Below are positions 53,475-61,414 of a stretch of DNA of 64,000 bases, piece after piece. The position numbers and the translations under genes are program-made. This DNA is from Shouchella sp047238345. Lineage in GTDB: Bacteria; Bacillota; Bacilli; Bacillales; Bacillaceae_D. Numbering within the stretch: position 1 is the first letter of the stretch; the number at the start of each line of letters is the position of its first letter. The stretch lies in contig NZ_JBDFMQ010000001.1 in the NCBI RefSeq assembly GCF_047238345.1, forward strand, positions 2,480,001 to 2,544,000. Direction: 5' to 3'. Below the pieces are notes generated by a model. That model was not told where the DNA came from, ran no database searches, and saw only the letters and a program-made list of their open reading frames with translations.

Positions 53475-55210
53475 AGTGGCTCTACCCCCTCCATACAATG
53501 GTGACCTTGCCCTGGACAAATCATTGGGTAAACATTTTCTTCTTGTGCGACACACACTTCGAGCAAAACAGGACCTTGATGGTTAAACGTATCTTTAATG
53601 GCGTCTCCTAATTTTGAGCGTTCTTCAACTTTAATTGCTTTGATGTCATAAGCTTCTGCCAATTTGGTGAAGTTTGGTTGAATCGGAAAAAGAGAATGAG
53701 AATACCTTTCACCATGGAAAAGTTGTTGCCATTGCCGAACCATTCCGAGTGATGCATTGTTTACGATGACGATTTTCACCGGAAGCTGCAGTTCTTGCAA
53801 GATTGACATTTCTTGGAGTGTCATTTGAAACCCAGCATCTCCCGTAATCGCAATAACCGGAAGCTCTGGCTCAGCAATTTGTGCGCCAATCGCTGCAGGG
53901 AAACCGAAGCCCATTGTTCCGAGCCCACCAGAAGTGACCCAACGATTTGGTTTATTGAAGGAGAAAAATTGCGCCGCCCACATTTGATGTTGACCAACAT
54001 CTGTTGTAACAATCGCTTCTCCCTCAGTTTCTTCATACAATCTTTCAATAAGCTCTTGTGGTTTTATCGTTTCTTTATCGAGCTTATACCAGAGTGGATA
54101 GTCCTTCTTCCACCGCTGCGTTTGTTCACGCCAGTCATCATGTTGTGAGAGGGAGACATTATCACCCTTTAACAGCAACGTTAAAGCTGCTTTTGCATCC
54201 CCTACAACAGGAATATCAACATGAATATTTTTTCCGATTTCAGCAGGATCAATATCGATGTGTGCGATCTTTGCGTCTGGAGCAAAATGTTCTAAAACCC
54301 CAGTCAGGCGATCATCAAATCGTGAACCAATATTTAAGAGAAAATCTGCTTCATGTAGCGCCATATTCGCCGCATACGTTCCATGCATGCCAGCCATTCC
54401 TAAGTGATTCTGATTATTTCCCGGGTAAGAACCTAAACCAAGTAATGTTGAGACGAGCGGAATATTTGTTTTTTCGACAAATGCAGTTAGTTCATCAGAA
54501 GCACCAGCGTGTAGGACACCTGCGCCTGTAAGCAAAACAGGTTTTTTAGCTGCTTGAATCGATTCCAGAACCTTTCGAATTTGCTGCTTATTCGGCCTGG
54601 CGTTTGGTTGATAACCAGGTAAGTAAACAGGTTTATTATAAGAAAATAACGCCTCTTGTTGAGATATATCTTTTGGCAAATCGATCAAAACAGGGCCCGG
54701 TCGACCGCTTTGGGCGATATGGAATGCTTCTTTTACTGTTTGCGATAGCTCCTCTACAGAGCGAACTTGATAGTTATGTTTTGTGATTGGCATTGTAATT
54801 CCGAGCATATCGGCTTCTTGAAAAGCATCGGTTCCAATGACTTTTGTTCCAACTTGGCCGGTTATCACGACTAATGGCAACGAATCAATCATTGCATCCG
54901 CAATGCCCGTTACGACGTTTGTTGCCCCTGGTCCTGATGTAACAATACAAACACCCGGCTTTCCTGTTACTCGTGCATATCCTTCTGCTGCGTGAATTGC
55001 ACCTTGCTCATGACGCGCGAGAATATGGTTGATACCTAGCTTATAAATCTCATCATAGGTAGGAAGGATTGCTCCTCCAGGATAACCAAAAATCACGTCG
55101 ACGTTTTCTTTTGCTAACGACCTTAGCAAAATCTCAGCACCACTGCACGGACCGCTTTTGTCTTGCAAATTCTTATTTTTCTGGTCTGTTTGTTCACTCG
55201 CATGTAGCAT
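53471..55210 (-). CDS. ilvB: Acetolactate synthase large subunit
   Basis: The 579-residue enzyme has FGYPGGAILP and ARHEQGAIHAAEGYAR near the active-site Glu, a central FAD-binding domain and the thiamine diphosphate motif (GDAGFQMTLQEM). It makes acetolactate and acetohydroxybutyrate for valine, leucine and isoleucine. The ATG at 55210 has GGGAGAG at 7 bp; earlier in-frame codons lie in the T-box terminator. It is the first gene of the operon. Confidence 0.97.
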   Translation of the reverse strand: MLHASEQTDQKNKNLQDKSGPCSGAEILLRSLAKENVDVIFGYPGGAILPTYDEIYKLGINHILARHEQGAIHAAEGYARVTGKPGVCIVTSGPGATNVVTGIADAMIDSLPLVVITGQVGTKVIGTDAFQEADMLGITMPITKHNYQVRSVEELSQTVKEAFHIAQSGRPGPVLIDLPKDISQQEALFSYNKPVYLPGYQPNARPNKQQIRKVLESIQAAKKPVLLTGAGVLHAGASDELTAFVEKTNIPLVSTLLGLGSYPGNNQNHLGMAGMHGTYAANMALHEADFLLNIGSRFDDRLTGVLEHFAPDAKIAHIDIDPAEIGKNIHVDIPVVGDAKAALTLLLKGDNVSLSQHDDWREQTQRWKKDYPLWYKLDKETIKPQELIERLYEETEGEAIVTTDVGQHQMWAAQFFSFNKPNRWVTSGGLGTMGFGFPAAIGAQIAEPELPVIAITGDAGFQMTLQEMSILQELQLPVKIVIVNNASLGMVRQWQQLFHGERYSHSLFPIQPNFTKLAEAYDIKAIKVEERSKLGDAIKDTFNHQGPVLLEVCVAQEENVYPMICPGQGHHCMEGVEPL

Positions 55211-55237
55211 TTGTCTTCTCTCCCTTCCTCCTGTATA

Positions 55238-55495
55238 CAAAAAGAAAGACCTTCTCAAACCCCATGTATGATCGTCATACAAGGGGCGAGAAAGTCTCTC
55301 GCGGTACCACCCTTTTCACTAATAATGCATTAGCCTCATTTTTTTGATAACGAATGATTCTTTCTAATCATCCGACGACCCCTACTCTTTTTTCAAAGTC
55401 GTACTCAAAGGTGAGTTTCGCGCTTATTCTATCACCGTTTTCCAGCTACCAACGGCTCTCTGTAGATAAAAATGAACGCTACTTTCCTTCTCAAC
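55238..55495 (-). ncRNA. T-box leader of the ilvBHC-leuABCD operon
   Basis: The minus strand has AGGGTGGTACCGCG (T-box), then the terminator CCCCTTGTATGA/TCATACATGGGG with a T-rich tail. Upstream, GAAACTCACC in stem I offers CTC as a Leu specifier, as in B. subtilis. Low leucine raises uncharged tRNA-Leu and opens the operon. It occupies nearly the whole 296-bp gap between ilvB and ilvD. A TATAAT at 55506-55511, overlapping the ilvD stop codon, may be the -10, but no -35 is clear. Confidence 0.93.
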
Positions 55496-55506
55496 GTATT
55501 CGTCTA

Positions 55507-57171
55507 TTATATTTTCATAATGCCGCCTGTATTCGCAGACGTGACAAGTTTTGAATATCGAGCAAGATAGCCTTTTTTGACTTTCGGTTCTGGTTCAACC
55601 CAACCTTCTCGTCGGCGAGCCAGTTCTTCATCTGCCACATCCCAATGAATCGTGCGGTCAATGAGATTAATTGTAATTCGATCCCCATCTGCGACAAAGG
55701 CTATAGGGCCTCCTTCAGCAGCTTCTGGCGAAATGTGACCGATCGAGATCCCTCTTGAAGCACCTGAAAAGCGCCCGTCGGTCATTAACGCTACTTTTGT
55801 ACCTAATCCTCGTCCTTGAATTGCAGAAGTCGGTGCCAACATTTCCGGCATTCCCGGTCCACCTTTAGGGCCTTCATATCGAATAATGACAACTTGCCCT
55901 TCTGTCACCATGCCTTTATTAATTTGTTCCTGCGCTTCTTCTTGTGAATTAAAGCAGATCGCTTCACCCTCAAAGATTTTGATTGACGGATCAACAGCTC
56001 CGACTTTTATAACGGCGCCATCTGGAGCAATATTGCCATATAAGATGGACAAGCCACCTACCGGACTATATGCCGTTTCACGTGTTCGTATGACATCTGT
56101 ATTTGTAATCTCTGCATGGGCAACGGTATCGTAAAGGGACTGACCAGTTATCGTTAACCGTTCTCCTTTAATCGCACCTATGTGGATTAATTCTTTTATA
56201 ATGGACGCAACGCCACCAGCTTTATGAACATCGTCCATTGAATAATCTGAGGCTGGACTCACCTTACAAAGATAAGGTACTCGTTCTGCCACTTCATTAA
56301 TTCGCGTCATGTCGTATTCAATTTCAGCTTCATTCGCAATCGCTAGTGTGTGGAGCACAGTATTCGTTGAACCACCCATCGCCATGTCTAATGCAAATGC
56401 ATCATCGATTGTTTCTTCTGTGACAATATCTCGTGGGCGAATATCCTTTTCGATTAAATTCATGAGATGCTTCGCTGCATCTTTAATTAGATCATGGCGT
56501 GCTTGTGAGGTAGCGACTAGCGTACCGTTTCCAGGTAGCGCGAGCCCTAACATTTCCATTAAAGAATTCATTGAATTCGCTGTGAACATTCCTGAACAAG
56601 AACCACATGTCGGACATGCTTGCTGTTCGATTTCAAGCAATTCTTCTCTTGTCAGTTTTCCTGACGAAAATGCGCCTACGCCTTCAAAGACAGAAACAAG
56701 TGAAAGGCTTTGCCCATCTTTTGTTCTTCCTGCCTCCATCGGACCACCTGATACGAAAACCGACGGTACATTCGTTCTAACTGATGCCATAAGCATACCT
56801 GGCGTAATCTTGTCACAGTTCGGAATATAGAAAACACCGTCAAACCAATGTGCATTAATAACGGTTTCTGCCGCATCACAAATGATTTCTCGACTTGGTA
56901 ATGAATACCTCATCCCAATATGTCCCATTGCAATTCCATCATCTACACCTATTGTATTAAATTCAAACGGAATCCCTCCGGCATCAATAATGGCTTGCTT
57001 TGCTACTTCTGCAAACTTATTGAGATGCATGTGCCCAGGTATAATGTCAATATATGAATTGCAAACCCCGATAAATGGTTTATCCATATCTTCTTCACTT
57101 ACACCAGCCGCACGAAGAAGACTCCTATGAGGTGCGCGATCAATTCCTTTCTTGATCATGTCGCTTCTCAT
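55507..57171 (-). CDS. ilvD: Dihydroxy-acid dehydratase
   Basis: The 554-residue enzyme has the Fe-S Cys ligands in PNCDKITPGM and CGSCSGMFTANSM, and the C-terminal GRFSGASRG signature. It dehydrates the dihydroxy acids to 2-keto acids for isoleucine and valine. It lies upstream of the T-box, with its own SigA promoter and a CodY-like site, so it is partly regulated apart from the ilvB-leuD unit. Confidence 0.97.
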   Translation of the reverse strand: MRSDMIKKGIDRAPHRSLLRAAGVSEEDMDKPFIGVCNSYIDIIPGHMHLNKFAEVAKQAIIDAGGIPFEFNTIGVDDGIAMGHIGMRYSLPSREIICDAAETVINAHWFDGVFYIPNCDKITPGMLMASVRTNVPSVFVSGGPMEAGRTKDGQSLSLVSVFEGVGAFSSGKLTREELLEIEQQACPTCGSCSGMFTANSMNSLMEMLGLALPGNGTLVATSQARHDLIKDAAKHLMNLIEKDIRPRDIVTEETIDDAFALDMAMGGSTNTVLHTLAIANEAEIEYDMTRINEVAERVPYLCKVSPASDYSMDDVHKAGGVASIIKELIHIGAIKGERLTITGQSLYDTVAHAEITNTDVIRTRETAYSPVGGLSILYGNIAPDGAVIKVGAVDPSIKIFEGEAICFNSQEEAQEQINKGMVTEGQVVIIRYEGPKGGPGMPEMLAPTSAIQGRGLGTKVALMTDGRFSGASRGISIGHISPEAAEGGPIAFVADGDRITINLIDRTIHWDVADEELARRREGWVEPEPKVKKGYLARYSKLVTSANTGGIMKI

Positions 57172-57261
57172 GCTAATCTCCCCTTATTTCCGTTTTATCA
57201 AGCGAGAATTGAATCCACCTGAAAAACACATTTGTTTTTTCGTTTATCTTTATTGAGACTT

Positions 57262-57290
57262 ACTATACCCCTGTTAAAAATGCAGGTCAA
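57262..57290 (-). promoter_or_regulatory. ilvD: SigA promoter of ilvD
   Basis: TTGACC at 57285-57290 and TATAGT at 57262-57267 on the minus strand with 17-bp spacing, a strong match. The start lies about 85 bp upstream of the ilvD ATG. Confidence 0.85.
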
Positions 57291-57360
57291 CCCTTTTTTA
57301 AAAAGAATTTTAATCTTTCTGTCATTTGTATACGCTTACAGTATCAGGGGATTAAGGATT

Positions 57361-57375
57361 ATTCGTCAGAAAATT
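57361..57375. promoter_or_regulatory. CodY-box-like site between ilvD and the divergent gene
   Basis: ATTCGTCAGAAAATT matches 12 of 15 positions of the CodY consensus AATTTTCWGAAAATT. It lies about 70 bp upstream of the ilvD -35, within range for CodY control of branched-chain amino-acid genes. Confidence 0.5.
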
Positions 57376-57436
57376 TCTTTTAAAAAATGGCTATATTTTT
57401 CAAAAAAACGGGGATAGTAAACAAAGAGGTGATCCT

Positions 57437-57850
57437 ATGCAGACAAACCGAAATAAAAAGAAACGTATGTTCACTCCTTTCTCGTTTCTCTTCCATTTCT
57501 TTAAACCCATCAAGCGTCCTTCTCTCGTGCTTGTTACGAATCATTGGAACGAATGCAAAAATGAGTCACAACAAACGCTTTGTCGTTCTTTAAGAGAACG
57601 CGGCTTTTATGCATCTCCAGATTATGTTGTTGACCACATACCCGTTTACGTTGCGCTTGTTCCGTATCGAGTCGCATTTTTGAAGCAACAAGACTTCATG
57701 AAAGACAAAAAAAGGATACGTTCTTTAGAGCGAAAAGGTTGGAAGGTTTATTCAATTCCTGAAGACCATAAAAGCGAGGACATCCATTCTTTTTTATATG
57801 CCTTCCAAAACCAAACACATACGCTAAATAACGCCTCTTATTCGCAATAA
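57437..57850 (+). CDS. Small protein with a degenerate DUF559/Vsr-like nuclease fold, function unknown
   Basis: The 137-residue product starts at an ATG with AAAGAGGTGAT upstream. Its centre and end (SPDYVVDHIPVYVALV, then KKRIRSLERKGWKVYSIP) follow the strand-helix pattern of small PD-(D/E)XK proteins such as DUF559: an Asp before a strand, then an Arg-rich helix and a GWKV strand. The usual ExK or ExD centre is replaced by AFLKQQ, so nuclease activity is doubtful. It lies alone between ilvD and an acetyltransferase gene. The fold call is tentative. Confidence 0.6.
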   Translation: MQTNRNKKKRMFTPFSFLFHFFKPIKRPSLVLVTNHWNECKNESQQTLCRSLRERGFYASPDYVVDHIPVYVALVPYRVAFLKQQDFMKDKKRIRSLERKGWKVYSIPEDHKSEDIHSFLYAFQNQTHTLNNASYSQ

Positions 57851-57868
57851 ATAAGGGCGTTTTTGTTT
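57829..57868 (+). terminator. Terminator of the nuclease-like gene
   Basis: AACGCC-CTTATT and AATAAG-GGCGTT, then TTTGTTTTG, overlapping the stop codon. Confidence 0.7.
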
Positions 57869-57931
57869 TGCCCCTTTCATAGGCGATCAGGTCGTTGAAT
57901 AGACTATTACAATCAAGGGAAGGGGTAACTT

Positions 57932-58486
57932 ATGCTTTTTTTAAATGACCACCCAAATTTACAAGGTTTTGACATTGGTTCCTTTTCATACGGGTCCCCC
58001 ATAGACCTTCTGCATCTTGTTCCAGAAGTTACGTTAAAAATAGGGAAATATTGTTCTTTCGCCGCCGGCATTCGGATTCTTTTAGGTGCTGACCATCAAG
58101 TTGGCTGGGTGACAACCTATCCATTCAACGTTCTTTATCCTGATATAGCAAAAACGAAAGAGCACCCGACAAGTAAAGGAAATATTGTCATTGGCAACGA
58201 TGTTTGGGTAGCAAGCGGTGCTGTTATTTTATCCGGACTAACCATTGGAGACGGAGCGATTATTGCTGCCAATGCTGTTGTGACAAAAGATGTAGCCCCG
58301 TATGCAATTGTTGCTGGAAATCCCGCTAAACAGATTAGCGAACGCTTTACTGAAGAACAGCGACAAGCCCTTTTAACCATTCAATGGTGGCATTGGCCAG
58401 ACGACGAAGTAAAACAGGTTTCCCCTCTTTTGCAATCAAACCGATTGGATGAGCTTTTTTTATACGCTAAAAATCGAAATGAATAA
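57932..58486 (+). CDS. CatB-type hexapeptide-repeat O-acetyltransferase
   Basis: The 184-residue protein has left-handed beta-helix repeats (KIGKYCSFAAGI; IGNDVWVASGAVILSG; IGDGAIIAANAVVTKDV) and the catalytic His in LGADHQVGWVTTYPF near residue 55. The family acetylates hydroxyls of antibiotics, streptogramins or sugars. Its neighbour, 10 bp downstream, is a glycosyltransferase, so a sugar or cell-surface substrate is more likely than drug resistance. Not recognised as a named resistance gene. Confidence 0.88.
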   Translation: MLFLNDHPNLQGFDIGSFSYGSPIDLLHLVPEVTLKIGKYCSFAAGIRILLGADHQVGWVTTYPFNVLYPDIAKTKEHPTSKGNIVIGNDVWVASGAVILSGLTIGDGAIIAANAVVTKDVAPYAIVAGNPAKQISERFTEEQRQALLTIQWWHWPDDEVKQVSPLLQSNRLDELFLYAKNRNE

Positions 58487-58496
58487 GGAGGGCAAA

Positions 58497-59177
58497 ATGA
58501 TTTCAGATACAACGATTAGCTTTATTAGTTGCGTCAGCAATAAAACGCTTTATGAACAATGCCTCGCTCATATTCAGCAACTTTCGATTCCCTCTGGTAT
58601 GTCAATTGAAACCGTGCCTATTTATAACGCGACTAGCATGACAGCTGGATACAATGAAGGTATGAAGAGAGCCACAGGTACATACAAAGTGTACCTTCAT
58701 CAAGATGCATTCATTCTTAACCAATCCTTTCTCTATGACCTTCTCTTTTTATTTCACAATAATAAAAAATTGGGATTATTCGGGGTCATTGGCGCTCGCC
58801 AGCTTCCAGAACATGGAATGTGGTGGCAAAGTCCTTATGAAAATAAACTAGGGAAAATTATAGAAGTTCGTGATACGTATACTCAAACAACGTGTATGGA
58901 AACCACTTATATGTATGGAAAAGCTGCATGTGTTGATGGTCTGTTAATGGCTACCCAATATGATCTCTCTTGGCCAGAGGCAATAAAAGGGTGGCATTTT
59001 TACGATACGGCTCAATGCTTACATTATTCAACACACAATTACGATGTAGGTATTGCTCATCAACCGAGCCCTTGGGTCATTCATTATTGCAAAACCTCAA
59101 CAATGGAAGGCTACTATGAAGCATTACCGGCCTTTCAAGAATGGCGCAGTCTTATTGATGACTCTACAAAGACATAA
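58497..59177 (+). CDS. Glycosyltransferase, StrF-like / GT2-type
   Basis: The 226-residue protein has the GT-A style start ISFISCVSNKTLYEQC, TAGYNEGMKRATGTYKVYLHQDAFI with an HQD metal-binding equivalent of DxD, and LGLFGVIGARQLP. This matches glycosyltransferases with the StrF-like domain. The start at 58497 follows AAGGAGG; an earlier ATG at 58449 overlaps the acetyltransferase gene. It is probably co-transcribed with that gene and acts on the same glycan. Donor and acceptor are unknown. Confidence 0.82.
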   Translation: MISDTTISFISCVSNKTLYEQCLAHIQQLSIPSGMSIETVPIYNATSMTAGYNEGMKRATGTYKVYLHQDAFILNQSFLYDLLFLFHNNKKLGLFGVIGARQLPEHGMWWQSPYENKLGKIIEVRDTYTQTTCMETTYMYGKAACVDGLLMATQYDLSWPEAIKGWHFYDTAQCLHYSTHNYDVGIAHQPSPWVIHYCKTSTMEGYYEALPAFQEWRSLIDDSTKT

Positions 59178-59283
59178 ATAAAAAAGATGTAAGAAAGGTT
59201 CACAACCTCCCTGAACATTTTTTTCATCTTTGGTACGCTTTTTTGTAACCAATTAATTGGAAATAGAGAAGGAGAGATGACCC

Positions 59284-59751
59284 GTGGAGCAAAAAACGTA
59301 TCAACGATTTCAGAAAGAAGAAGCAACGGATGCCATTTTACTAGCCAAAAGAGAAAAAGGGATCACCTATGATGATTTAGCCGCAGCAACAAACCTTCAT
59401 CCTGTATATATCGCTTCAGCAATCATGGGGCAAAACACGTTAAACAAAGAAGAAGCGGATGCATTAGTAAATTGCTTAGAATTAGATGATTCCATCTCAA
59501 ACGCTCTTCAACTTTATCCTACAAAAGGGTCGCTAGACCAAACGGTGCCCACCGATCCACTTATTTATCGGTTCCATGAGATTGTTCAAGTATACGGAAC
59601 GACTTTTAAAGAAGTCATACAGGAAAAATTAGGTGATGGGATCATGAGTGCTATTGATTTCACACTCGATATTGAAAAGGAAGAAAATCCGAATGGCGAT
59701 CGAGTTGTCGTTACAATGAATGGAAAATTTCTCCCCTACAATAAATGGTAA
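59284..59751 (+). CDS. cynS: Cyanate hydratase (cyanase)
   Basis: The 155-residue protein keeps the catalytic residues at the same numbers as E. coli CynS: Arg96 and Glu99 in YRFHE, and Ser122 in MSAIDF. An N-terminal helical DNA-binding-like domain precedes the active-site domain. It converts cyanate and bicarbonate to ammonia and carbon dioxide. The start is a GTG with AAGGAGAG upstream. No cynT carbonic anhydrase or transporter gene is adjacent. It may detoxify cyanate or provide nitrogen. Confidence 0.95.
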   Translation: MEQKTYQRFQKEEATDAILLAKREKGITYDDLAAATNLHPVYIASAIMGQNTLNKEEADALVNCLELDDSISNALQLYPTKGSLDQTVPTDPLIYRFHEIVQVYGTTFKEVIQEKLGDGIMSAIDFTLDIEKEENPNGDRVVVTMNGKFLPYNKW

Positions 59752-59765
59752 ACAGCACTCATGAA

Positions 59766-59800
59766 AAAAACCTCTTACACTGATGTAAGAGGTTTTTCGT
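59766..59800. terminator. Two-way terminator between cynS and the tRNA operon
   Basis: AACCTCTTACA and TGTAAGAGGTT around CTGA, with T tracts on both strands. Confidence 0.85.
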
Positions 59801-59815
59801 CTGTCGCTTATTAAA

Positions 59816-59889
<74 letters not shown>

Positions 59890-59891
59890 AA

Positions 59892-59965
59892 TGGAGCGGG
59901 TGATGGGAATCGAACCCACATCATCAGCTTGGAAGGCTGAGGTTTTACCACTAAACTACACCCGC
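59892..59965 (-). tRNA. tRNA-Gly (anticodon TCC)
   Basis: The acceptor GCGGGTG pairs with CACCCGC, with encoded CCA. The loop CTTCCAA gives anticodon TCC; the T arm GGTTCGATTCC is complete. The 5' half and the DNA upstream of it are duplicated at 60087-60202. Confidence 0.95.
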
Positions 59966-60050
59966 ATATTTTTAGATTATCCTTATTTTATTTCGCACGC
60001 TACAATCATGTTCCTTTCTCTTCTCGCTCATCAAGGAAGTATCATGCGTC
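59935..60050. repeat. Tandem repeat copy A: 5' half of tRNA-Gly plus its upstream flank
   Basis: 116 bp that includes tRNA-Gly nucleotides 1-31 and the leader upstream. It is about 95% identical (six mismatches) to copy B, 36 bp away in direct orientation. Confidence 0.93.
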
Positions 60051-60086
60051 GGAACAACTCGTTGCATTTCATGAAGCGTCGCTCGT

Positions 60087-60202
60087 GGCTGAGGTTTTAC
60101 CACTAAACTACACCCGCATATTTTTAGATTATCCTCATTTTATTTCGCACCCTATAATCATGTTCCTTCCTCTTCTCGCCCATCAAGGAAGTATCGTGCG
60201 TC
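60087..60202. repeat. Tandem repeat copy B: half-tRNA-Gly plus flank
   Basis: Direct 116-bp copy of 59935-60050. The tRNA part, nucleotides 1-31 (minus strand 60117 to 60087), stops just before the anticodon and has no 3' half. The mismatches all lie in the flank, none in the 31 tRNA bases. Confidence 0.93.
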
Positions 60203-60249
60203 AATTTTTATTATGTATAAGCGCCACAACAACAATTGCGACGCTTATA

Positions 60250-60278
60250 AATATACATGATTAAATAAAATGTGTCAA
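60250..60278 (-). promoter_or_regulatory. Promoter of the tRNA-Gly/tRNA-Arg operon
   Basis: Perfect TTGACA at 60273-60278 and TATATT at 60250-60255 on the minus strand, with 17-bp spacing. It lies upstream of both repeat copies, so the half-tRNA would be in the precursor transcript. An imperfect hairpin at 60216-60249 follows. This accounts for the 334-bp gap before ysnB. Confidence 0.8.
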
Positions 60279-60299
60279 CTACTTCTTAACAATTTTTTC

Positions 60300-60821
60300 T
60301 TAAGAAACGTCATTTCGGTTAAAGGTTGCTTCTAACGCTTCAATTGCAGTGCCGTCCATCGTGAAATAGTTAATTTGAATTGCCTCGTCGGTTATGTCTA
60401 ACACGCAATAAGAGCCTGCATACTCGCCTTTTGGTAACCGTAAGCTACCTGGATTGATCGTAATGACCTCTCCGAACCGCTGTACTTTCGGGATGTGGGT
60501 ATGACCATATACCGCAATCGTCGCTTTGTTCTCTTGTGCTTTCTGTGCTAATTCAGTTAATGAACTTTTGACGCCTTCGTAATGGCCATGGGTTAACTGA
60601 ATAATTAAACCACTTGCTTCGAGTAATCTTTCTGCAGGGAACGAAGAAAAAACGTCACAGTTTCCTGCTACGGTTACGACATCTTTTAATTGACTTGAAT
60701 CAGCCTGTAGCTCCGAGTCACCTGCGTGTAAAATCAAGTCAACTTGGTCACGTAAAGGCTGCAAAAATGATTCAAGCTCTCGTTCCCACCCATGCGTGTC
60801 GCTTATGACAAGAATGTTCAT
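60300..60821 (-). CDS. ysnB: YfcE/YsnB-type metallophosphoesterase
   Basis: The 173-residue protein has the calcineurin-type motifs ISDTHGWERE, HAGDSE, AGNCD, LTHGHYEG and YGHTHIP in the correct order. Members hydrolyse phosphodiesters with two metal ions. In B. subtilis ysnB follows ysnA and rph, as here. The exact substrate is not known. It overlaps rdgB by 4 bp. Confidence 0.93.
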   Translation of the reverse strand: MNILVISDTHGWERELESFLQPLRDQVDLILHAGDSELQADSSQLKDVVTVAGNCDVFSSFPAERLLEASGLIIQLTHGHYEGVKSSLTELAQKAQENKATIAVYGHTHIPKVQRFGEVITINPGSLRLPKGEYAGSYCVLDITDEAIQINYFTMDGTAIEALEATFNRNDVS

Positions 60822-61411
60822 GAAGACGCTCCTAACAAAAACTCGTTTAACTTTTGAATTGCCTTTGCACGATGACTCATTTTATTCTTTTCCTCAAGAG
60901 ATAATTGAGCCATCGTCTTATTTTTATCGGCAACATAGAAGATAGGGTCATAGCCAAACCCATGTTCACCTGCTTGTTCATGAGCGATAAGCCCTTCGCA
61001 CGTTCCTTCAAAAAAAGATGTTTCTTTTTCTGGATCTGCAAAAGCAATCGTACATACGAACCGCGCTGTACGATCTCTTTCGGACACGCCTCTCAAATCT
61101 TCTAGCACTTTTTCAATATTGGCTTGATCGTTTTTGTCTTCACCAGCATAGCGGGCTGAAAACACGCCGGGTCTTCCGTCCAGGGCATCAATCACAAGAC
61201 CTGAATCATCGGCAATGACAGGTTGACCTAAAGCTCTTGCAAGCACTTCCGCTTTTTTTCTTGCATTCTCTTGAAACGTTTGACCATCTTCTATGATTTC
61301 AGGAAACGATGGAAAGTCTAAAAGAGATTTCACTTCGTACATGCCCTGAAACAACTTTCTAAAATCTTCTATTTTTCCTTTGTTCGTTGTTGCGATTATA
61401 ACTTCATTCAT
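60818..61411 (-). CDS. rdgB: XTP/dITP diphosphatase (RdgB/HAM1 family)
   Basis: The 197-residue protein has ATTNKGKIEDF at the N-terminus, IADDSGLVIDALDGRPGVFSARYAG (split) and FGYDPIF, all typical of HAM1 proteins. It removes deaminated purine triphosphates from the nucleotide pool. It lies between rph and ysnB with minimal spacing, so it is co-transcribed with them. Confidence 0.95.
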   Translation of the reverse strand: MNEVIIATTNKGKIEDFRKLFQGMYEVKSLLDFPSFPEIIEDGQTFQENARKKAEVLARALGQPVIADDSGLVIDALDGRPGVFSARYAGEDKNDQANIEKVLEDLRGVSERDRTARFVCTIAFADPEKETSFFEGTCEGLIAHEQAGEHGFGYDPIFYVADKNKTMAQLSLEEKNKMSHRAKAIQKLNEFLLGASS

Positions 61412-61414
61412 GAT

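Noticed and set aside
57932..58486. Chloramphenicol/streptogramin resistance acetyltransferase
   Set aside because: The CatB-type fold is shared by many sugar acetyltransferases and the glycosyltransferase neighbour favours a glycan role.
59892..60202. Integrative element att sites at tRNA-Gly
   Set aside because: The duplicated part is the 5' half plus the leader, not the 3' end usually copied by integrases, and no integrase or cargo lies between the copies (36 bp).
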